Source: Galbula dea (taxonomy: Eukaryota > Chordata > Aves > Piciformes > Galbulidae). From it: a stretch of DNA of 64,000 bases. Positions 1 through 11,673 of this stretch are shown one piece after another. Under the pieces are notes generated by a model. The model worked only from the letters and a program-made list of their open reading frames with translations. It was not told where the DNA came from and did not search any database. How positions within the stretch are numbered: the first letter of the stretch is position 1; every line of letters begins with the position of its first letter. Where the stretch lies: NCBI GenBank assembly GCA_013399015.1, contig VWZX01000189.1, positions 248,001 to 312,000 of the forward strand. The letters are read 5' to 3'. A program made the position numbers and the translations under genes.

Positions 1-73
1 AAAGTGTCTTCCTGTTTCTCATATGCATGAATTTCATTAAGAGAAAGGAGAGATTTCTTCCAGCTATTCTCAC

Positions 74-240
74 CTCTCCATCAGATGTTAACACCATAGA
101 GTGATGAGAGCCACAGGCCACTTCAGTAACTTTCTTGTTCACCAAGTTAGTAGAGACTTGACAGGGAACGAAGCCATGATTTGTTGTTCCATTGCCCAGC
201 TGGCTATAAGCATTATGACCCCATGTATACACTTCTCCTT
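74..240 (-). other. RCBTB2: RCBTB2 coding exon (codons 117-172)
   Basis: This 167-base exon encodes most of an RCC1 repeat: EGEVYTWGHNAYSQLGNG, then the ACGSHHSMVLTSDGE strand pattern. The donor follows GAG at 74 (gtgaga). The acceptor is a tandem CAG/AAG at 243-238. Use of the upstream CAG gives an extra Glu and the same length as human RCBTB2, so I chose 240 as the first base. The next exon should start with Val and lies outside the window. Confidence 0.93.
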
Positions 241-3200
241 CTGCAACAAGAATGGAAGAAGCTGTTTAAATATCTATTTTCCAGCAAGTACACCACATAA
301 AATTGAAACCTGACCTGTCAAATTCAGTAACAATATACATATTTAAGTGTGTGTGCGTATACACCCTTTGGAGCTCTTCAGCCAGTGAACAATACCAATA
401 TTACCTTCACACAGTCTTGACCTCAAATGCCAAGTAATGATTATTTACTTATTTAAACATTCTATTCATGTCCTGTATATTGAGCAACACAAGAATGCAA
501 GACATGTCTGTCTGGGTTAGATTGATGATCCACTTAGTGCAAAATTCTGTCTCCAACTAGCAATCCAAACAACTTGCTCCTTAAGGGAAACACGAGCCTG
601 GTCACTTCTTGCAGTTCCCAAGCTTTTACAACCACTGAAGTACAGAGACAACCAGGTACTTGTGATTCTCTAATGTATATCTGTTGACTCCTTATCCATG
701 AAGCTAACTCCATTTTGTATTCACTTTCTTTCATCTGTTTTAAATCCTTTAGTTACAGTACTGCAGGACTTGATGAATAGCGGTCCTACATTCATTTGGT
801 CTATCATCATTATCATCATCTTTTTCTAAACCTAAGTGATGTCACTATTGCAGGAGAGCTAGGTTTGATACACAGCTCCACCAGATTTCTGGAGATCACC
901 AAACTCCTTCATTCCCAAGAAAGGTTCCCTCAGAACTACAGAGGCAAAATGTGCTCCATTAAACCAGTGTTTTTCTACAACTGGTGAAATCTAATGACTA
1001 CCCTGCCAAAAACAATCAACCTTTTCTTCATTTCACCAAGATAAGAAGACAAATTTCAGTACAAGAGGGGAAAGAGTCACAGAGAAACATGCAACATAAA
1101 CCTAGCTGTGAACAGAGCTGGCTGACATTTCATACTCACCAAAGAAAACATGCTGGACTGGATAGCCCAGGAGGTCTACCCCAATTCTCTTACACTGCTA
1201 GCACAGACCCCTCACACCACCTGGACTAACTGAAGTGGACTATCTGGAAAAGCAGGATTCAGGTGATACTTTACCTTCTGTAGCAAGAACAACATGAGGG
1301 CCACTGCCATAACTCAGACACGCTATCTTTTTGCCACACAGAGAATCTAGCCTCTTCGGTTCAATAGTGCTCTGCATGTCCCCTGTTCCCAAACACCCAC
1401 TGCAGTTCATGCCAAGCACAAAAACCTGTTACAAAAGAATGACAGAATTGGAATTGAGGACCTCCTACAACAGTCAACTAGTCCAACCCCCAGCTCAAAG
1501 GTCTAAAGAGATCAGTTGATGCAAGGCCATGTCCAGCGGAGTCTTGAACACCTCCAGGGAAAAGGTTTCACAACCCTTCCAGGATCAAACCACTCATGGT
1601 AGGTGTTTTTTCTCCCCTAATACTGAATCAGAATTTTCCATCTTCCAAATTGTCTCCCTTGCCTCTCATTCTGTTACTATGCACCCTCAAGTCCAACTTC
1701 ACCCTCCCATCGTGGTGGGAAGCCACGAATTTGAAGTGAAAAAGTTTTAGTGGCAATCAAAATAATCAGGCATTTTGCCTACAACCTTTTCTAGGTACAC
1801 TTTCACAGGACTGGCCTTCAGAGTAACTTGATATCTACGTGACTGAATATGGCAATGTTCATGCACACTCCTGGACAATTACCTCATCATTCTCAGTAGC
1901 ATACAACACTTCGTTACCAGCACTGCCAAATACACAGGCTCGACGAATTAACTTGAGCTCTTCTTGGGAACAGAGAGAAAAGATTGGCCATTTCCCAACA
2001 TCCAGCATCTTCAGGGCTGACAGTAATGTTCCCTCCAAGACCTGGTATTATAAGACAAATGATATCAAATACCTGGAGAGAAAAATGTCTATCTTTGCAG
2101 AGTGAAAAAGGAAAAGTTTAGAGAACATAACCATCCCCTTTTTCAACCACTAACTGGTATTTTAATTCTAGAACAACACTGGAGGGAAGCCATTAAAACC
2201 AATAAGAGATATTGTGATCCAGAAAGAAAATCTACATGCATGTAGTAATCTGAGGACTGCATTGTTAGGTTATTTCTAGCCAGTAACAGTGTTTTCTGTT
2301 CCAGAGCATTGTCTTCACTTCCAACTGGGAATGAATTCTAGTCTGGAATCTGAAGCATGTTGTGGCAAAGGGTATTGCTGTTTTGATGTGTGTCACTTAC
2401 TATGAAAAACCATACACAGAAACCTAGATAACATTTGAAACTACAGAAATAAACCTTGAATTAATCCTGAACTAAAGCCTTTAAACAAACAGCAGTTAAT
2501 CACACATTCTTCCATAACATGCTTCTGAGGAAGGGAAAGGAGGCTGGGTCATCTTCAGTAAAGAAGAGTTGTGGTTTTGACCACACCAGTGCTTTCCTCA
2601 TTTCCCCACACCAGGGAACTGACCCATTTCAGCCAGATTTGCAAGTGAAAGGGAAGTAAGGCTCTGCTGACACAATCCATCTGGCAGCTGGACAACCAGA
2701 CATGGGTGTTACGAAGTAAGCCAGCAAGAAAGGAGATCCAGGCTAGGCCTAGCAAATGCTGTCCTCCATGCCACACTGAAGAGTTCTAAGAGACAGGGAC
2801 AGGAATCCATCTGCTGTTTGCAGAACCACCTGCATTATGTCAAGAGGTTAGCATGAACTCCATGGAGGATTTTAGGCACTTTTAAAGTATGATAATGCAT
2901 ACTGAGAGCACCACAGGCTACTCTTCCAATTGCATCATCAAAACTGCATCTCACTTCTGCTCAACTGATGAAGCCTAAGGTTCAAAAGGGCAGTCAGGGT
3001 GCCCTTCCTTTGGACACATTTCCTTGCTGGTCTAACATATTGGTTTCCTTAAAATGTGGGCTTTAAGTTCCAAGTGCACAGTGGGTCAGGACCCACCCAT
3101 CTTCAACAAAGAAGTTTTTTTTTCTCTGACCTCTTTCTACAAAGCACTCATGTTCTGCCCTCATAAATTAACAGGTTAAAAACCCCCAAACTATAGCATT

Positions 3201-4029
3201 TCATAACACTAAAATAACACACTGAAGGAAGAAAAAGCAGACTACTCTTATAAAAAGCACCTAAGGAAACACAATACTGAGGGTTTTTTCTTTTTAACAA
3301 AAGAACAACAAATATTATTAGACTAAAAAATATCCAGTCTTATCTTTCAAATTCTAAATCCATCATCTTAAACCCTTGAAAGGTGAGCTATGCAGAGTTA
3401 GAGCAGAATTTTGTTTCATGCATGGTCTAGCTACCTACCCCAAAGGTGTATCAGTTATGCCTCAAGAATCCCTAAGCTGTCTGCACTTCACTGACCTCTG
3501 CAATCAGTCAATGCTGGTTATTCAGTTTTATTGGTCATACAGATCACCTTCAAAAAGCATCATTATTACTCTCAAAATCTGAATGATGTTTCATGAAGTT
3601 TTACATGCAGAGTGATCAAAGGAAAAAAAGACCAAAATGGGAGGAAGTTTGTCTTAAATTATGCTACAAAAGTTAATTCTAACATGTTGCTATATGTTGC
3701 TGAGACATTAGGCTGGAACATGTAATTTTTAGAACTCAACACTAAATTAAGCCAGCCTCATAAACCAAAGGAGCAATTCAGCCTAATTAAAATGAATGTA
3801 TTGTTCTCTTAATACTCAGTAGATCACATAAGCAACATTTCTTTTGTTAGCACCATTTTTTCTGCCCACAGCTTTGGTTTTCTGTTCATCTTGAAAGCTA
3901 CTAGCACATACTGAGCTACTGCTAAATGGAACCAAGCTGCTTGCTTTTGACTAGAGCAGTATGGAATTTAACACAAATTCACACTCTGACCTTAACACTG
4001 TCTCTTTCAGAAGGAGATTCATCCTCCAT
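74..4029 (-). CDS. RCBTB2: RCBTB2, 5' part of coding region (four exons: 3991-4029, 1883-2041, 1275-1425, 74-240)
   Basis: Joined in minus-strand order, the four exons give an open frame of 172 codons, against about 550 residues for the human protein, so roughly the first third is here. The frame is continuous across all junctions (phases 0, 0, 1, 0) and every junction has GT/AG. The N-terminus reads MEDESPSERDSVK, then an LDVGKWPIFSLCS segment, then RCC1-type repeats with YTWGHNAYSQLGNGTTNHG and VACGSHHSMVL. These match RCBTB2 better than the paralogue RCBTB1, which lacks the extra N-terminal residues before the LDVGKWPIF segment and differs in the repeat. In the family, an RCC1-like beta-propeller is followed by BTB and BACK domains; those C-terminal domains lie left of base 1. 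The exact cellular role is poorly known; RCC1-BTB proteins are proposed adaptors in ubiquitination or trafficking. The minus orientation next to plus-strand CYSLTR2 agrees with human 13q14.2. Confidence 0.95.
241..1274 (-). other. RCBTB2 intron
   Basis: Intron between the exons at 74-240 and 1275-1425. It is AT-leaning sequence with a short ATC-rich stretch near 800-822. I see no coding exon or recognisable repeat in it. Confidence 0.8.
1275..1425 (-). other. RCBTB2: RCBTB2 coding exon (codons 67-117, first base of 117)
   Basis: A 151-base exon reading VFVLGMNCSGCLGTGDMQST, then LSYGSGPHVVLATE, the first RCC1-type blade. The donor is GAAG|gtaaag at 1275 and the acceptor is gtaacag before 1425. 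It begins in phase 0 and ends in phase 1, which fits the next exon. The upstream pyrimidine tract is unusually close to an old CR1 tail (see findings). Confidence 0.94.
1437..1710 (-). mobile_element. Old, degraded CR1 LINE 3' end in RCBTB2 intron
   Basis: On the minus strand the sequence reads as a CR1 3' region: a GGAGGTGTTCAAGACTC-like segment, then TTGGACATGGCC-like, GGGGGTTGGACTAG-like and AGGAGGTCC-like blocks and a terminal ATTCTGTCATTCT. The part from about 1590 to 1710 matches the CR1 region ahead of the tail more weakly. It is in the same orientation as RCBTB2 and its tail abuts the acceptor of the exon at 1275-1425. Confidence 0.75.
1883..2041 (-). other. RCBTB2: RCBTB2 coding exon (codons 14-66)
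   Basis: A 159-base exon, exactly 53 codons in phase 0 at both ends. It reads VLEGTLLSALKMLDVGKW and continues with CSQEELKLIRRACVFGSAGN and ends in NDE before the donor gtaatt. An internal ATG at 2008 (MLDVGKW) corresponds to the RCBTB1-type start and could serve as an alternative initiator if the upstream exon is skipped. Confidence 0.94.
2042..3990 (-). other. RCBTB2 intron
   Basis: Intron of about 1.95 kb separating the initiator exon from the second coding exon. No repeat or additional exon was recognised. Confidence 0.8.
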
Positions 4030-4051
4030 AGGGATTTGTACTTGTGTCCCC
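3991..4051 (-). other. RCBTB2: RCBTB2 exon with the start codon (codons 1-13)
   Basis: A 61-base exon: 22 bases of 5' UTR, then ATG at 4029 followed by 12 codons (MEDESPSERDSVK). The acceptor ctctctgcag precedes 4051 and the donor gtcaga follows 3991. The peptide aligns with the start of human RCBTB2 in position and acidic character, and its phase-0 end joins the next exon in frame. The start context has G at +4 but C at -3, so it is only moderate. Confidence 0.88.
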
Positions 4052-7000
4052 CTGCAGAGAGAAAACTCTGGTTAAAGTCACCATATCATATTGCTGCAAC
4101 AATCCTTTATGGGGCTACACACACTTAATATTGTGCCAGAACTATTTGCCTCTGTGGGGAACACACAGCTCTGTCAGTTTTGGTTTTATATTCACTGTAC
4201 AGTGATCAGTTAGATCAGGCAAGTCACTGGGGTTAACTACTAAATCTGAGACATGTGTATAACCCAGAAATACAGCTCAGGTATTAAAACTTTAAATACA
4301 TTTTCACCAGCTGTATTTCAAAAAAAAGCTTTCAAAGTGTAGATCCAAAGGAGAAAATGTCCTTGTTGTAAACATCCATTCCTTCAACAGCACAGCATTC
4401 TCATCCAAAAATATTTATATTAAAAACTTTCCCAAGTCTCTTCTCTGGAATCCAAGTACAGTTAAGAATCTGGACAGCATACTCTGGCAGTCTGAGCTTG
4501 GAGTTCAAAAGTTTGGGTCTTGGAATTTCAAAGCTCTGCCCCTCATTCTGGCCCAACAGGACAAGTCTTTGGGTAAGGCACAGAAGGCTCTGCACTACAG
4601 ATAAGGCTTATTAAGGAACACAAGAACTAGTTCTAATAGCCAAGTCCTTTAGCAGTCTAAGACCATTTCATCCTAAATATTTAAACAAGTTCTCTGACTC
4701 ATTTGAATGTAAACATGCTTGTAGATTCTCTCTCTAGGAACTTGGCAAGCACAACTCCACTTAGTACTTCCTCCCACTTCATTTATGCATTTGTAAAACT
4801 CATCTGCTGAGTCAAAGGTCTGTCTGTAGCTTCTTCCCCAAGGACTCTTAACACCAGTTTTAGGAAAGATTAGGAGGAAAAATAAAATATCACAGAAAAA
4901 GGGAACTTGCTGACACTTAGGAAAGGAAGCTAAGCTTCATCTGATATCCTTGATTTTTTAAGTTTCCTACCAGAGTAGCCATGAAATGTCCAAGATATCT
5001 TGCAGGAGAGGACAGACCATCAATATTGTCAACAGATACTCTACTGAACAGGTAGCATTCCCTTCCTAGGAAAGCTACTTGCAAAATCAGCTTTCTTCTT
5101 CACGTACAGTGAAATGTCACTACTTGATCCAGTGCTGGCAATAAGTTGGCAGAACTCAGCCTCTCATTCTTCCACTGATGCACCACTTTGCACTACCAAG
5201 AAACTGCAGACCTTGAGAAACAAGAAGTGGTTATTTGGAGAACTGCTAACTCCAACTCAAGCATAGTCTTCTCCCCTCCCCTTCCTTGCTTCTTGCAAAA
5301 AGAAATTGGCTGCAAGGAATGAAAGCTGTGAAAGATAAGACGCAAACACAGAAGGAAACATGGGCACACAAGAAGGAAAGCAGACAGTGGAATGCCATTC
5401 TGTTACCTATGCTTAGTGCTCTCCTCCAACACAGGCTCAATACTGCTGCAACTAAGAGCTAAGACATCAGGGGAACATGTTTTGGAAGAATTTGGAAGAG
5501 AGGAGAGAAAACAGAGAGCACGATTTTTCGGCTCCCCAATGGTTAAAAAAGAAACCCAAACAACTGTTAGGGGCTGGTGCAAAACTTTGGTCCAAAGGGA
5601 AAAAATTGCTTTGAAAAGTCACATGTAGATTCCAGAGCCATTTGCCCCTCACATCCAAAAGAGCCACCTTGAGGTTTGGGCTAGCAAGACAATTTCTAAA
5701 GACATCTAGGAATTTTAAAAGCCCTATATGATTATTCAGTTCCTTTATTTCTCCCATTCCTATTCCAGTTCCTTCTCCTCCCCTTAGAACTGCTGCCTAC
5801 CCTCATCACTGACATGCACAAGGATGCATTGTTTACCAGAGAGCAACAAGGGTGGAAGTCACTGGGAAAAAATGCATCATCAGCCACCAGAGGGAAGATG
5901 TTTAAAGCAGAAGAAAAATAAACCCTCAAACTCTTTTCTCACTCTACTAACCTTACAGTCACCCTGAAGAAAACCCAAACCATTTCAAAGCCTTGGCCAT
6001 CCATCTGTTTAACTGCAAACAAATGAAGGTTTGAACACAGTGACTAACAACAAACAAGAAAGCCTGAAATAAACCAATGAAGGCCAGAAGATAGGAACAA
6101 AGTTTCTACTAAAGTTATGCCTCAAACTGACTGAGATGTCAAGGTCAGCAGCTAAAAAGCCTAATAAAGGGACCAATCAGAAAGTATTCTCTCAAAAATA
6201 TTTACACTTCTTTCTACAAGTGCAAAACTACCTTTAGGAGGCAAGGAAGTCTTTCAGAGCATGGAAACAATGCAAGAGCTACCTTCAGAGCCGAGAAGCA
6301 TTGCAAGAGGATGCTAGAGGCATTTTCCCATAATTGGTGGTTTATTTCTGCACTAAAAGAAAAAAAACCCACAGTGTAATGAGCATTATCTCCAGACCTT
6401 GAAGTGTATGAAAACAATCAAACATTTTCTTAGTCTCTTGGGAATAGGATGTTATTCCTGTATCTAAACCTAACCTAGTGTAATCTAAGGTGACTCAAGA
6501 TACTGAAGGAACACAGGTTGGGGTTTGTTGTGGGTAAGGTTGCTTTTTCCCCTCCATTTTTTTAATGAGACTGATTCAAGGTTTTCAGAAAGTTATCTTG
6601 GAAAGCTTTTTCTTTGCTGAATTGTGAGGCAAGCTCTACACACACTCCAGTCTGTGTGAACCATATGTACACACAAACGTGAAGTGCAACTGGTGCCACT
6701 GCTAGCTCTTGTCCATTTTAAATGCTACGTAAAATTTAATTTACCGTGTAACTGATTTGAGAGAATTGAAACTTATTTTTCATTTAGACCTTCCAACACA
6801 AGAGTTGAGGGAACCTGCTTTAAGAAAATGAAACTATTCCAAAGATTTGGTTTTAAAAGAACTTTATTAACTATGTGACAGAGCACAATAATGCAATAAT
6901 ATTTGAGAAAATACTTACAGACTATACTCAAAAAGAATCTTAGTACAGAAAATATTAAAGCTTTAAGGATTTAAGAAAGACTAGCAAGACATCAAGTTGT

Positions 7001-9107
7001 TCAGGATAAATCAAGTACAAGCTTCAGATGTTAGGTGGCATCACATGTGGGAGCCTGACTGTTGGATCTTTGACCTCACAGTTTGGTCCAGCTGTTAGAG
7101 AAATATTCACAGCTTCTACAGTTCCCACTTTTAATCACTTCCTCAGATGCTCAAGGAAGTTAATTCCAGCCTCACTTAAGACTAAACTCTTTAATTGATA
7201 AAACATATCTTCTAAAACATTATAACCCTTAATAAACTCCCTAAATATAAGCATTACTAAATCACACCTGGCTTTCTTTTCTACATTCCTTGCTTCTTTT
7301 GACCTTTGTCAATTCCCACTCTAGAGCCACACTTCATCTCTCATATTTTTCCTTGCATATCCATCCTTTTCCTAGTTTTTATTCCTAAGTTCATTTCTGA
7401 GATGGATAAAAGTTCTTTTCAATAGACTATTTCTCATTTTTGGGATATATATTCTACCTCTGGCATAAACCAGCTTCATACCTTCTTTGCTTAGAATGCC
7501 CTCAGGACACCAGTACAATTAGCATCATTAATTACTCCTCTTGATTTTTCAAAGTCTGCCCTTCTAAAACTGATAATTTTAGGCCAGTTTCTATTTAGTA
7601 CTCTATTAATTTCTAGTTACTTAACCTAATTTGCAAGTGATCCAAGACTACAAGTTGACTAAGAAACCAGCTCTTCTCAGACTCTCTCACACTACTCACT
7701 GAGAGCAAGTCTAATGCAATTTGGTGCTTATTTGGTAATCTGAGAGCAGTTGTATGTAATAACAGCTGGGTCACTATGTCCTTCCCAGAAGATGCTGTTA
7801 TTGGTACCTAAGAAAGAAATCCACCTGTGATGTAACTCCTGATAGTATCTCTCAGCACGTGACATCCTTATCCAGATCCAATTCTTGTAGTCTGTGGTAG
7901 ACACCATAAAAGCTCTTTAAAAATTCTCAAAGCAAGAATACACATTTTTTATCCACACAATCTCTTCCTGTTACTTTACAGTCCATCACATCATTCCCAT
8001 CCCATAGCATTCTGTCACATTTATTTCTCATACCTGGGCAGTATCAGCTCTCCTACCCCATTCAGACGGATCATTATTTCTCTGTGTTTCCCCTTGTCTG
8101 CTTTCACATCCTTCAACATTAGCTCAGCCCAAATGGTTTCTGTTGGTGCACAAACAGCTGTCTACAGAGACCTTACACAGGTCATAACCTGGAGCAAAGT
8201 CTCTTTGCTAAGAGTGCTCTCTGTTTTCATCCACCAACGCTACTAATTTCACCTGCACAAGGAAATTCAATGCACATCTCCCATCCTCAGTTTACCAAGA
8301 ATTCTTTCTCTTCCTTAGAGCTGTACAGTAGCCATCAAGCTAAGCTTGCCTGATGGCAAATCGTAGGATCATCATAGCTGGAAAAGCCTCCTGAGATCAC
8401 GGAGTCCATCCGTCCATCCAACACCACCATGCTCACCACTAAACCATGGCCCCAAGCACCACAGCTCCATGTTTTTGGAGCTCTTGCAGGGATGATGATT
8501 CCTCCACCACCTCCCAGTGCAGCCTGAGCCAATACCCAATAACCCTTGGGGTGAAGTACTGCCATCCCCACCCCTCCTTGGCACACCTGCAGACAGAGCT
8601 CTCCCACCCTCCACTGATTTAACTCCTGCCAACAGCTGCAAACCCTTTGCAATCAGCCATCTGCAAACAGCTCTCTGCGAAACACAACCCAGCGGATTCC
8701 CCACCATCACAGCGGCCCTGGAGATGAACAAAAGGTGCCAAGACCCTTCCCCTCCCCTCCCCTCTCTCCCTCGGGGGCTGGGCTGGTTAAAGGGGCGGCA
8801 GAGGGAAGGGGAATCCATGGAGCCCCCCCAGGGGAGGCTGGGGCAGGCCCTGGGCCTGGCTCCCCGCAGGCCGGCCAGCGCTGGCTGCCGCTGGACGGGA
8901 AGCGTTGGAGCGCTGCCCCCCCCCCCTGCAACGCACACCCTCACCCTCCAAGCGGCTAGCGCTGGGCGGGGATGGGAGGGTCTCAGCCACCAACCGCCCG
9001 GCGAGCGGGGACCGTGCCACGGTGTCCCCTCAGCGCACGGACGTGCCCGTGGGAAGGGAGGGAGGGAGGGTAGGTGACGGGGACCGTCCCCTTCCTCCGT
9101 AGCTTAC
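4052..9107 (-). other. RCBTB2 first intron (or introns)
   Basis: About 5 kb between the first-exon donor at 9108 and the start-codon exon. It is AT-rich, with short T and A runs. One minus-oriented CR1 lies near its promoter end (8360-8556). Small untranslated exons may exist but none is evident. Confidence 0.65.
8360..8556 (-). mobile_element. CR1 LINE 3' fragment, minus orientation
   Basis: It has the reverse complement of the CR1 3' end: a tail-like atcatcatagctggaaaag, then accactaaaccatggcccc, a cacagctccatg stretch and the ccaccacctccca and gcctgagccaat blocks shared with the other copies in this window. It is 5'-truncated (about 200 bp) and sits about 180 bp from the CpG island. Confidence 0.85.
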
Positions 9108-9235
9108 CTTCCCCGCAAACGGCGGCTCCGCCCTCCAAGGAGACAAGGGAAGATGCAGCTGCGCTCAGACGCCTCCTGAACCGGGGAGGGAAGGGGAGGG
9201 CTAGCGCCTCCCAGGGATCCACCTACTGCCGGGGG
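8735..9235 (-). promoter_or_regulatory. CpG island promoter of RCBTB2
   Basis: This is the only strongly GC- and CpG-rich block in the left part of the window, with many CG dinucleotides, runs of C (11 C at 8916-8926) and GGGAGGG tracts. It lies just upstream of and over the inferred first exon. No TATA box was seen, as is usual for housekeeping CpG-island promoters. A G-quadruplex motif sits at 9051-9070. Long open frames on both strands here are explained by the GC-rich composition. Confidence 0.75.
9108..9235 (-). other. RCBTB2: Likely RCBTB2 first, untranslated exon
   Basis: On the minus strand a strong splice donor (GGGGAAG|gtaagct) ends at 9108 inside the CpG island. No ATG is seen on that strand from 9235 to 9108, consistent with 5' UTR. 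The true transcription start is unknown, so the outer limit is approximate. I did not identify further untranslated exons between here and 4051. Confidence 0.6.
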
Positions 9236-10412
9236 AGAGGGGAAAGCTGAGGCTTATGACCTCCGAGTGCTTTTCGTGTCAGTTTTTGCATTGCTCCTTG
9301 GTCTTCAGAATCACAAGATGAAAGCTGACCAAGGTAATTTTCTTTTCCGATTAACTGTTTATTTTACTTTCGTTTGGCAGTGTTTTGTACACTGTAAAAA
9401 TATAACGAGACGTTCAGTGAGAATGTGACAGGAATCATAAACAGTTGTAAATCAGTGAACTGGCTTATTGGTCCAAGCACAGAAGGACCAGGATCCAGGC
9501 AGGATTTCAGCTGCTTCTCTCCAGTACAATGTCTCCAGTATGAAGCTGTTTACTTTTCAGTGTCCTGGCACCGGTGCGGCACAGCAATGGTGTTTCAGGA
9601 TGCGAGTTCTCCCGGCAGGGTCCTCGTTCTGCCAGCTCTGCTGGGTCACTTGGCAGATCTGCATAGGCCAGCCTGAGCCACAGTAAGTGAGCACCACAGT
9701 GCTCTGGAGCCTGCCACGTGGGAGGCTGCAGATACATGCCAGCTGCTCTTGGAGGTCGTGCTCTTCTGTGCCTACAAAACCAGAAGCAGCACAGAGCGTG
9801 GTCGTGCTCTTCTCCAGGACTACAAAGAAAAGGAAGAACTTAACCCCCTCCCGTTCAGACAGGGAGAGATTTTGTTTCCAAACATTTAGCTTGTAGTAGT
9901 CGGTCTGCTACATCTTGATACAGTAACACAAGGAGAAGGAGGGAGGGATTGCTACTAAGGAGCAGAGGAAGCCAAAGAGAGGAAAGAGACCAGAGCAGGA
10001 TTTTTAGAGACACAGTTGGTAAAAGGGGAGGTATTCGGAGGTAGCAATATATATCTTTTTTCAAAAGCATTTAATAACATTATCTGCAACAGCTAAATGT
10101 TAGCTCTGTATTTTGTGAAGCACCATCTCGTCTCACATGCAAATTGTCCTCTCACGGTAGCATCCAAAGCCATTACCTGACCCTATTATCTTGAACATAC
10201 TGTAATCAAATGCTCAAAATCAGCCACAGAATTCTGGCTGGATAACATCATCTGGCTAGTGCTGCTCCTGCCATCCATCCAACTCCACCAAACGTGGTTA
10301 CAGACTGAACTCACATTCATTAACTGGTCTTCCTGAAGTATTTGAAGCATTGGGAAGTGTTTCAGTATTTCCTAGATGATAGGAAAGCGTTGGTCTAACG
10401 TGATTTTGAGAC

Positions 10413-10477
10413 AGAGCAGGTGGAACTAGATGATTTTTAAGGTCCCTTCCAACCCAAACCATCCTATGATTCTGTGA
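10413..10477 (+). mobile_element. CR1 LINE extreme 3' end
   Basis: About 65 bp matching the CR1 terminus: tggaactagatgatttttaa, then ggtcccttccaacccaaacc and atgattctgtga. Only the last segment of the element is present. Confidence 0.85.
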
Positions 10478-11673
10478 ATGCTTTAAGAATGGAGTAATAG
10501 ACTCCATCAGTCTCCACATAGCCAACAGAGAAATGAGTCTATAAAGAGTCATTTTGCTTCCATATTCAGTAATGTCCAATAAGTTGGTCTCGGCAAATCT
10601 TAGTTTATACCAAAACATCCGTTTTATTGCAATTTTGTGCTGCTCCCCCATTATGCTTACAACAAATCGGGGTTTTTCTAGTTTTGAAAAGTCATGGTTA
10701 TGGGAATATAATTCTTTATGATTTTTGTTTTGAGCAAATATTTCAGCAGATTATTCCTGGCTCCTCTTCCCCTTCCTCTTTTGACATCTTCAGTAGTACT
10801 GGCTTTCAGCCTAACTAATCCTTTCTGATCTTTTCAAGGTGTAGTAACAGAAAGACTCCTTCAGTTTTGGTGAGAGAAGGAGCAGGGCATTGCCACCTGC
10901 ATCCTTACACTGCTTAGATACACATAAGAAAAATTTACTTTATTTTTTAATGGTTGAAGTTCAAACTTTAGTGAATGTCCACGGAGCTTCTGAAAGCAGC
11001 TTTCTTTTTAAGGTACTTCTTAGTCTGTACAAAGAAAAAAACAGGACAGAAAGTAGCACTGTGACTATTCCCACTTTCTGTAAGGAGTGGTGTTTAATCC
11101 CTTGTAGAGATGCTATTTCTAGTACCACAGACCTTCTTCTCCCCACAAAAAAATGCTACAGACAGGAAATGTTTTGGATAGTGTAACAACGTTTCCTGAT
11201 AAACATTTTATCTCAGGTTGATAACCATTTCCTGCTGGTAGGAGCTGGGTTGTGACTATTGTTATTTTGTTGTCTTTCTTGCTATAATTAACACGCAGCT
11301 GGGATCTGGCTGAGTCTGCTCATCCTGTCCCACAAAGGGCTCAGCAAGTCAGACGTTCAGTTATACTGCGATGCAAGATTTTATATTGTCCGTTTCCCTT
11401 AATTCAGGAGCAATAAATGAAACAGTGACACAAGTGCAGCCTTCTGGGAACAGGGAATTCCCCAAAGGGTGGAGGTTCCTCAAGATTTCAAATACAGCAT
11501 TGTCTGCTGTGGTTTCAGTGAGCTCACCGAGCTTCTAAAATAGCTTTAGATGAGAAGATGTCTATATTATTTGGGGCTATATTTCCCTTAAGATCAGAAT
11601 GGCCAGTGAGCTCCTCTGTCCTGTTTTAACATCCTGTGGCCTTTGGAGATGATACTTAAAATGTCTGGGGGCT

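Noticed and set aside
8372..9222. Several long overlapping open frames on both strands
   Set aside because: They sit in a GC-rich CpG island and a CR1 copy where stops are rare; they start at GTG or ATG without any known domain, and the RCBTB2 donor at 9108 explains the region.
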